64,000 nt of DNA from Mannheimia haemolytica (GTDB lineage: Bacteria > Pseudomonadota > Gammaproteobacteria > Enterobacterales > Pasteurellaceae), in the NCBI RefSeq assembly GCF_004342115.1, contig NZ_SMAC01000004.1, positions 42,951-106,950 of the forward strand. Reading direction: 5' to 3'. Below are positions 58,159 through 64,000 of this stretch, piece by piece. A program made the translations under genes and the position numbers. Under the pieces are notes generated by a model that worked only from the letters and a program-made list of their open reading frames with translations, did not search any database and had not been told where the DNA came from. How positions within the stretch are numbered: the first letter of the stretch is position 1; the number at the start of each line of letters is the position of its first letter.

Positions 58159-58950
58159 TTATCGCACCAAAATTCTCACTCCTAGCGTTTCATTTTGTTG
58201 AAGTAAGGTATTTATCCGTGCTGTTTCCACACATACCATATTTTGATACGCCGTTTCTGTCATCGCACTAACGGTATTATGCCAAGGATTCCAAAGTACG
58301 GTTTCGGTAGCATTGATATGCTCAACTTTAATGGTGCGCTGATTTGCAAAATCTTGAATAAAATTCACCGCTTGTGCCGGATAAATACAATCCACATTTT
58401 CACTTATCTTGCGAGGTGATGGCACTTCAATTTCTTGATTTGTCAATTTATCAAAACATTGTGTTGCTAAGCCTTGTACTTCCGTTTTCGTAATATCACC
58501 GACCTGAAAATAAGTATGCAATGCAGCCTGTGCCGGCTCCGGTGCTAAGTGAGTAAAATACAACTCACAGACTTCGCCTAGTATCATCTCGAGTTTTGCC
58601 TGATTTTCTAACCCCAAAACAACACGAATCCCATCTGCTGAGGAAGTATGTTCCAGCAAATTCCACGCTTGAATACGGGCTGTGCCGTGAGCAGGCTTTT
58701 TGTCTGTACCAAACCAAGGGTGGCAAATCGGAATGCCGCCACGAATCGCCACACCTGTTTGGAAAGGTTCAATTTCACTTAACCATAATACATCTTGCTG
58801 AGTATTTTTAGGTTGCCAACTCAGTAACTGCGCACCTTGCAATGCAATTTTAGCCTTCACTTTGGAGTGATTAATCTCTAAAACATCCAATTCATTATAT
58901 TTTGCTAATGCTATTTCAGGGCTGATCATTTTGATTCGTAGATTATTCAT
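58159..58950 (-). CDS. yeaD: D-hexose-6-phosphate mutarotase-like (YeaD) protein
   Basis: Aldose-1-epimerase-fold protein, 263 residues, related to YeaD/glucose-6-phosphate 1-epimerase. Family blocks: GAQLLSWQP, GVAIRGGIPICHPWFG (catalytic region) and ETVLWNPWHN; the Glu base is in the C-terminal VCVETARI. Start 58950 follows GAGGAGC at good spacing, preferred over 58965. It would speed interconversion of hexose-6-phosphate anomers, consistent with the nearby sugar-phosphate genes, but there is no operon link. Confidence 0.88.
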   Translation of the reverse strand: MNNLRIKMISPEIALAKYNELDVLEINHSKVKAKIALQGAQLLSWQPKNTQQDVLWLSEIEPFQTGVAIRGGIPICHPWFGTDKKPAHGTARIQAWNLLEHTSSADGIRVVLGLENQAKLEMILGEVCELYFTHLAPEPAQAALHTYFQVGDITKTEVQGLATQCFDKLTNQEIEVPSPRKISENVDCIYPAQAVNFIQDFANQRTIKVEHINATETVLWNPWHNTVSAMTETAYQNMVCVETARINTLLQQNETLGVRILVR

Positions 58951-59073
58951 CGTATTGCTCCTCATCTTGAAAGATAAAATGTGAAGTGGATCACAGAATT
59001 AAAGCTTAAACCGCTACCTCTTTAAAGGTAATCGTTATAATAAGGGCATTCTAACATAGCGAAGGAGAAAAAA

Positions 59074-60078
59074 ATGAAAACACTCGGCGAATTTATTATT
59101 GAAAAACAAGCAGAATACCCAGGGGCAAAAGGGGAATTAAGTGGGATTTTATCTCCTATTCGTTTAGCCGCTAAAATTATTCATCGAGAAATCAACCGTG
59201 CCGGTTTAAGTCAAGATATTTTAGGTACTGCAGGTTCTGAAAATGTACAGGGTGAAGCCCAAATGAAACTTGATGTATTCGCCAACGAAACGATGAAAAA
59301 AGCGTTACTTGCACGTGAAGATGTTGCCGGCTTTGCATCGGAAGAAGATGATAATTTTGTTGCCTTTGATAATGAGCGTGGGAGAAATGCAAAATATATT
59401 TTAATGACCGATCCGCTTGATGGCTCCTCCAATATTGAAGTGAATGTTTCTGTGGGAACAATCTTCTCTATTTACCGCCGTGTCTCCCCTATCGGCACCC
59501 CAGTAACACAAGAAGATTTCTTGCAGGAAGGGCGTAAACAAGTTGCCGCCGGTTATGTTACTTATGGTTCTTCAACCATGCTGGTTTACACCACAGGCAA
59601 TGGCGTGAACGGTTTTACCTATGATCCGTCATTAGGCTTATTTATTCTTTCACACCCTGATCTAAAAACCCCTACCGAAGGAAAATATTACTCCATCAAT
59701 GAAGGGCAGTATGTTACTTTCCCACAAGGTGTGAAACGCTTTATTAAGTATTGCCAAGAAACCGATGAAGCCATCAAACGTCCATACTCTTCACGCTATA
59801 TCGGCTCGCTGGTGTCCGATTTCCACCGCAATTTATTAAAAGGCGGTATTTATATTTACCCAACCTCCACCGTATATCCAAAAGGGAAATTGCGTTTACT
59901 CTATGAATGCAACCCGATTGCGTTTCTTGCCGAACAAGCCGGAGGAATGGCGACAGATGGTATTAATCCGATTTTAGATATTAAGCCAACAGAGCTACAC
60001 CAGCGTGTACCGTTCTTTGTCGGTTCAACCTCAATGGTCAAACAAGCGGGCGAATTTATGCAAGAATTTGCAAAATAA
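59074..60078 (+). CDS. fbp: Class I fructose-1,6-bisphosphatase
   Basis: Gluconeogenic phosphatase giving fructose-6-phosphate. 334 residues. Metal-binding ASEEDD and [23 protein letters not shown] (near residues 115-135) and substrate-binding [19 protein letters not shown] near the C-terminus identify it. AAGGAG precedes the ATG. Single gene with its own terminator. Confidence 0.96.
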   Translation: MKTLGEFIIEKQAEYPGAKGELSGILSPIRLAAKIIHREINRAGLSQDILGTAGSENVQGEAQMKLDVFANETMKKALLAREDVAGFASEEDDNFVAFDNERGRNAKYILMTDPLDGSSNIEVNVSVGTIFSIYRRVSPIGTPVTQEDFLQEGRKQVAAGYVTYGSSTMLVYTTGNGVNGFTYDPSLGLFILSHPDLKTPTEGKYYSINEGQYVTFPQGVKRFIKYCQETDEAIKRPYSSRYIGSLVSDFHRNLLKGGIYIYPTSTVYPKGKLRLLYECNPIAFLAEQAGGMATDGINPILDIKPTELHQRVPFFVGSTSMVKQAGEFMQEFAK

Positions 60079-60111
60079 TGCTCCTGCTTATCACTCAATA
60101 AAACTTTCAAC

Positions 60112-60141
60112 AAAGCAGCTGCGTATTCCGTAGCTGCTTTT
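60112..60141 (+). terminator. Terminator of fbp
   Basis: AAAGCAGCT (60112-60120) and AGCTGCTTT (60132-60140), with CG/CG pairs extending the stem and a short T-run after. Confidence 0.78.
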
Positions 60142-60261
60142 GCCTATCTTAAGATTGTAAATTTGTATAAAAAACAGGTAAGACCTCTTGCCAAATAAAT
60201 AATTATCTATAGAATACCCCACCTTTTTACTCCATTAATATTAGCAATTTATTAACATTTT

Positions 60262-62427
60262 ATGATAAATAAAAACTTTCCACTTTCTTACCTTGCCAGC
60301 TTTGTGGCATTTGCTGTTAGTTTATCTGCAACAGCCTCTGTTTTCAGAGATGATATCGATCTTCAATACTACCGTGATTTTGCGGAGAATAAGGGTAAAT
60401 TCACCGTAGGTGCAAGCAATATTGAAATTAAAGATAAAAGTGGCAATACATTAGATGCACTCTTCCCAAATGTACCGATGCCAGATTTTAGTGCTGCAAA
60501 CCGTAACTTAGGGATAGCAACTCTAGTTGCACCGCAATATTTAGTCAGCGTTGCCCATAATACACAATACAATACTGTGGAATTTGGCGCCCCAGGCACT
60601 AATGCCGATGCACACCACTACACTTACAAAGTCGTTGATCGTAACGACTATGGAATTGTTGAAGGTGGGCAACATCAAGATTATCAAGTGCCACGTCTCA
60701 ATAAATTAGTCACTGAGGTCGCACCTGCAACAGTGACTGATCTGGGTAATAATGCTTCAGCCTACCAAGATAGTAGTCGTTTTACTCACTTTGCTCGCTT
60801 AGGCTCTGGTCGTCAAATAGTCAAAAATACCGAGCATAAAGACAACCAAATTTCAACATCTTACCAATATTTAACCGGGGGAGTTCATTTACCAATCGCG
60901 GTACATAATTCCGATTACTGGCTAGATTTTAGAGGAAATGCATTAAACAATAGCCCATATGGAGCATTAACTGCATTTGGTACTCGTGGTGATAGCGGTT
61001 CAGGTGTGTATGGCTACGATCAGAAAACGAAACGCTGGCTACTACTGGCTACTTACACCTTTGGTACGCCTGCAAACAACTACTACAACCGTGCCGGTAT
61101 TATCCGTCAGGATTATCACGATAAACAATTTGCCGAAGATATTGCCGGCACATTAACCAATGCGCAACAAAATGCCGTTTTTGAATGGTCTGCACAGGGT
61201 AAAGACAGTAGCATTGGTAATAAAGGGAAAAACTTAACGGTTTCGCTTGCTGATCGTTCAATTAAAGACAATAGCGCTTCTCCATTAGGCTATGGTGGCA
61301 CACCTCAGCTACAACTTCCGCAAGATAACACCGGAAAAACCCTAAACATTGAAGGACAAGATAGCACTATCGTATTAAAAACCGATATTGACCAAGGTGC
61401 TGGCGCATTAAATTTCAATGCTAATGCAACAGTTCGCCCTGAAAATGATCAAAGCTGGGTAGGAGCTGGAATTGTAGTGGCAAAAGGTAAACAAGTTAAT
61501 TGGCAAGTCAAAAACCCACAAGGTGACCGTTTATCTAAATTGGGCAAAGGGACACTACATATTAACGGTAAAGGCGAAAACCTTGGCGACATTAGTGTTG
61601 GACAAGGCACTGTCATTTTGAACCAACAAGCGGGTGAAAATGGCAAAAAATCTGCATTTAACCAAGTTGGTATTGTGAGCGGCCGTTCAACCGTTGTATT
61701 AAACAGTGCTGATCAAGTCGATCCAAATAAGATTTACTTTGGCTTCCGTGGTGGTCGTTTAGATCTCAACGGCAACAACATTGCGTTTAATCGTATTCAA
61801 AATAGTGATGATGGTGCGCGTATTGTTAATAATCACCTACAAAAAGCTGCAACACTCACCATTAATGGCCCGAAGCCCCCTGAAGCAACGGACTTAAAAT
61901 GGGGAACGTGGAAAGAAAACAGTGCTGATATTTATGAATATATCAACCCACATGCTAATAACCGTACCGATTACTTTACGCTCAAAGGCAATCCAAACCA
62001 ATATATGCCAACGAATGGCGCAAGTAATGCCCATTGGACCTTCCTGTCTTCTAACAAGGATGCAGCAGTAAAACAAGTACTCGCGCAAAAAGGTCTGGAG
62101 CATCGCTACAATAGCTTTAATGGTTTTATTGGCGAAACAGATAACACCCAGCATAACGGTCGTTTGAATGTGGTGTATGATCCAAAAGCCTCTACACCAC
62201 CGGCAACTGCCTCTGAAGTAACTTGGGGTAAGGGGCTAGTAGCTGGTGCAGATATTTATCTGTTCACCAATCCGAAAACGAAAATTCGGGAATACTTTGC
62301 ATTAAAAGGTGATCCAAAACAACCTGTTCCTCGCGGTGGCTTAAGCAGCGAGCATTGGGAATTTTTAGTGTGGGGTACTGATCTTTTTTGCATAGAGAGA
62401 AAGAAAAAAATTTGGGCGGAAAAATAA
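60262..62427 (+). pseudogene. IgA1-protease-like autotransporter, cut off by prophage
   Basis: The N-terminal two fifths of an S6-family serine-protease autotransporter. A signal peptide (about residues 1-26) is followed by the protease domain, with YLVSVAHN (catalytic His) and GDSGSGVYGYD (Ser 245). After this comes a beta-helix passenger and two related repeats (AHWTFL.. and EHWEFL..). The frame then runs into the prophage end and closes 20 codons later at 62427. Complete family members exceed 1,000 residues and finish with a membrane barrel; no barrel is encoded here. The product may reach the periplasm but cannot display itself. The 3' part may lie beyond the prophage. Confidence 0.85.
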
Positions 62428-62463
62428 CGGCGAGCCCCGTGAATACAAGGGTTCGCCGTTATT
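62423..62463 (-). terminator. Terminator of the prophage repressor transcript
   Basis: AATAACGGCGAGCCC (62423-62437) and GGGTTCGCCGTTATT (62449-62463) form a 15-bp stem (one G-T), followed on the minus strand by TTTCCG. It lies between the phage end and the repressor gene. Confidence 0.85.
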
Positions 62464-62576
62464 GTTTGGTTGGAGCTATGCAAAAAACAAAATGAGCAGG
62501 ATTAGAAAAAAACGAGCAGTTTTTGCGTTATTTTTTGCATAGGTTTGATCGGTTTTAAAACTATTTTAAATCTGTT

Positions 62577-63305
62577 TTAAACTAAAGAATGCCCGATGTG
62601 TACCACTTGCCCGATGATTTGTAGGTTTTGGGCTTGGTCTGCTGTAATCTTTATTAACTCGTACTCTTCTCGGTTGTCTGAAATAAGCTCTACACCGTCC
62701 CATAGCAGTTTTACACGCTTAACCCAAACACTGTCGCCGTTTTGTACAATGTAAATATTATTGTCGCCTCGTATCTCATTACGACTTAAATCAACTAGTA
62801 GCTGGTCGCCATTATCAATAGTCGGATACATCGAGTCTCCACTTGCCCAAAAAACAGCACACTTCTTGGCATTAACACCAAGCGTATGCAACAAGCTATC
62901 AGCATAAGGCTCTTGTCCATCAGGTTTTGTTACACATTCATTAAAGCTCCCAAAGCCTGCAGATACTTTAATAGATGCAAAACTATCAATCATTGAGATT
63001 ATGTTATTCAAAACGGTGCCTGATAATTCAGATCCTTTGTTTTGCTCTTCAGGTGTAATCTCTCTTACTATGCTATCCTTGATTGCATTTATTCCACTTT
63101 TAAATCCGAGTGCTTCTTGGGCTTTACGAGGCAATGAAGTTATGTGATATTCATTCCCCCCACCTTTTACTCCAACTGCATCACGTTTTATCCAGAGTTC
63201 TTTTAATGCCTTTCTTGTAATGTTTGTTGCCTGCTTTGGAAGGTCAGGCAAATCCAATTCTTCTAGTTCTTTGGCTGAAAACCAAACTTTATCAAATGAT
63301 TTCAT
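62577..63305 (-). CDS. Mu-like phage repressor with S24 peptidase domain
   Basis: A 242-residue lysogeny repressor. Residues about 5-60 form a MuR-type DNA-binding domain (VWFSAKELEELDLPD.. then GGGNEYHITSLPRKAQ), shared in Mu-like phages between repressor and transposase. The C-terminus is a LexA/CI-like S24 domain with WASGDSMYPTI (catalytic Ser) and VWVKRVKLL (Lys), so it is probably inactivated through RecA during SOS, unlike the repressor of Mu itself. Start 63305 follows AAGGGGTTAATT. It runs leftwards away from ner. Confidence 0.88.
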   Translation of the reverse strand: MKSFDKVWFSAKELEELDLPDLPKQATNITRKALKELWIKRDAVGVKGGGNEYHITSLPRKAQEALGFKSGINAIKDSIVREITPEEQNKGSELSGTVLNNIISMIDSFASIKVSAGFGSFNECVTKPDGQEPYADSLLHTLGVNAKKCAVFWASGDSMYPTIDNGDQLLVDLSRNEIRGDNNIYIVQNGDSVWVKRVKLLWDGVELISDNREEYELIKITADQAQNLQIIGQVVHIGHSLV

Positions 63306-63514
63306 AATTAACCCCTTCTTAATCAAAAATGATTTTAAAATCAAAATTGATTAAGTTATTTAAAATCAATAGCTTACAAATAGATTTAAAAAAGATTTAA
63401 AAAATTTATTAAATCACTATTGATTTAGAAAAGAATAAGTATTATATTTAGTCCTGTAGTTAATCAAGTACGCTAAAGCGTAGCAAATAAACTAAATGTG
63501 GAGGATCTCACAAA
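63306..63514. promoter_or_regulatory. Prophage operator/early promoter region
   Basis: A very AT-rich gap between repressor and ner with repeated AAAATCAA / TTGATTTA elements in both directions (for example 63328-63335, 63339-63351, 63361-63369 and 63417-63426). These are candidate repressor and Ner sites controlling the divergent promoters. Exact promoters were not assigned. Confidence 0.55.
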
Positions 63515-63742
63515 ATGAATAAAAAGAAAAGAGCTCAAGATATGCATAGAGCTGATATTCGAGCTGAATTGATGAAGAAAGGAATAACATTTTCTCAGTT
63601 AGGGATTGAGAATGGGCTTTCCAAAACAACAGTAAGAAATGCTCTTGATAAACCTTATAAAAACGGTGAAGAAATTATCGCAAAAGCATTAGGAAAAACG
63701 CCAGCCGAAATATGGCCTAGTCGTTACCCTGATGTTGCATAA
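63515..63742 (+). CDS. ner: Ner-like phage transcriptional regulator
   Basis: A 75-residue helix-turn-helix protein: HRADIRAELMKKGITFSQ, GLSKTTVRNALDKPY, and the terminal block GKTPAEIWPSRY that marks the Ner/Nlp (SfsB) family. In Mu, Ner shuts down early and repressor promoters during lytic growth. TGGAGG precedes the ATG at good spacing. Confidence 0.92.
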   Translation: MNKKKRAQDMHRADIRAELMKKGITFSQLGIENGLSKTTVRNALDKPYKNGEEIIAKALGKTPAEIWPSRYPDVA

Positions 63743-63756
63743 CAAGGATAGCTGTT

Positions 63757-63930
63757 ATGAAAGATTGGTTTAGTGCAAAAGAATTAGCAGGTATTAGTGG
63801 CTTATCAAAATACCCAACAAATGTAACTAGACAAGCCAAAAAAGAACAATGGGCAACTCGTCCATTGAAAGGGGTTAAAGGAGGTGGTTTTGAATATCAC
63901 ATTAACTGTAGAAGATCAGACTTGATCTGA
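63757..63930 (+). CDS. Short MuA-type N-terminal DNA-binding protein
   Basis: A 57-residue frame reading MKDWFSAKELAGISGLSKYP.. to VKGGGFEYHINCRRSDLI, then TGA. It is the MuR/Mu-transposase N-terminal winged-helix domain, resembling residues 5-60 of the repressor next door. Full-length transposases continue for about 600 residues, so this is either a stand-alone regulatory copy or the broken front of the transposase. AAGGATAG precedes the ATG, and it follows ner by 14 bases. Confidence 0.75.
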   Translation: MKDWFSAKELAGISGLSKYPTNVTRQAKKEQWATRPLKGVKGGGFEYHINCRRSDLI

Positions 63931-63968
63931 CAATTCACTCTAAAAAGTGAGAGTTTCCCGTTTAGAAT

Positions 63969-64000
63969 ATGAGTGTCAAAAATCAATCTAAACAAAAAGG
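63969..64000 (+). CDS. Possible next phage gene, start only
   Basis: ATG at 63969 opens MSVKNQSKQK and runs off the window. The spacing suits the next early gene (transposase in Mu-like phages), but ten codons are not enough to identify it and no strong ribosome site is seen. Confidence 0.3.
   Translation, partial: MSVKNQSKQK

Larger units (their letters stand above)
62369..64000. mobile_element. Left end of a Mu-like transposable prophage (continues past window)
   Basis: Contains, in the Mu order, a leftward S24-type repressor, a rightward Ner and a rightward MuA-type DNA-binding protein. The left border lies between 62369 and 62384, where the autotransporter homology ends; TG dinucleotides at 62369, 62371 and 62379 could be the terminal 5'-TG. 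Three copies of a 12-mer, TTTTTTGCATAG (62384-62395, 62531-62542, and inverted 62476-62487), resemble transposase-binding end sites. Confidence 0.8.

Noticed and set aside
63328..63430. Repeated AAAATCAA blocks as a CRISPR array
   Set aside because: Repeats are 8-10 bases, irregularly spaced and inverted, without spacers or cas genes. They suit phage operators.

Overview
The window comes from a Pasteurellaceae chromosome. It is AT-rich, and the 10-bp core ACAAGCGGTC / GACCGCTTGT recurs all along it. That is the DNA-uptake signal of the Actinobacillus pleuropneumoniae / Mannheimia / Haemophilus ducreyi branch rather than the AAGTGCGGT of H. influenzae. ArcA, NadR, the rpsU-dnaG-rpoD operon, the ptsHI-crr operon and an erpA-to-rpsU O-antigen locus (a placement known from A. 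pleuropneumoniae) agree with this. Mannheimia or a close relative is my best guess, but genus cannot be settled from the sequence alone.

Layout. 0-2.3 kb: end of a peptide/nickel-type ABC importer. 2.3-24.5 kb: mostly minus-strand housekeeping genes (rlmB, pssA, a secreted tannase-family esterase, ileS, ribF, serA, rpiA, glmM, ilvA, slyD, a tiny lipoprotein, aqpZ, a SIMPL protein, trmO) with plus-strand nadR, a metallophosphoesterase, arcA, a small outer-membrane barrel protein and menA. 24.5-28.8 kb: the macromolecular-synthesis operon rpsU-dnaG-rpoD. 29-36.4 kb: an O-antigen locus in decay: an O-antigen-ligase-like gene with an in-frame TAG, rfbB without the other rml genes, wbaP with an early TGA, glf, a frameshifted GT14 transferase and a truncated wzz. 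36.5-39 kb: erpA, yidD-rnpA-rpmH, hemH. 39-42.7 kb: an Abi_2/AbiF-like HEPN protein placed behind rpoZ-spoT, with a promoter-driven structured RNA leader. 43.3-46.9 kb: sucrose genes scrK-scrB-scrR. 47-51.3 kb: miaB and ptsH-ptsI-crr. 51.6-55.5 kb: thiPQ (no thiB) and scrA. 55.6-60.1 kb: map, a queuosine-precursor transporter behind a preQ1-I-like riboswitch, pirin, yeaD, fbp. 60.3-64 kb: an IgA1-protease-like autotransporter gene cut off by the left end of a Mu-like prophage (repressor, Ner, transposase-type DNA-binding protein).

How it fits together. Sucrose would enter through ScrA using phosphate relayed by PtsI and HPr from the same window, then be split by ScrB and phosphorylated by ScrK. 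Matching ScrR-type operators upstream of scrK and of scrA join the two loci into one regulon, and a consensus CRP site precedes scrA. The least described element is the AbiF-like protein with its leader RNA, which resembles the HEPN RNase / non-coding RNA arrangement discussed as a possible Cas13 ancestor. Other points of interest are a lysine in the first NPA motif of the aquaporin, several families of dispersed palindromic repeats, and uptake signals doubling as terminator stems.
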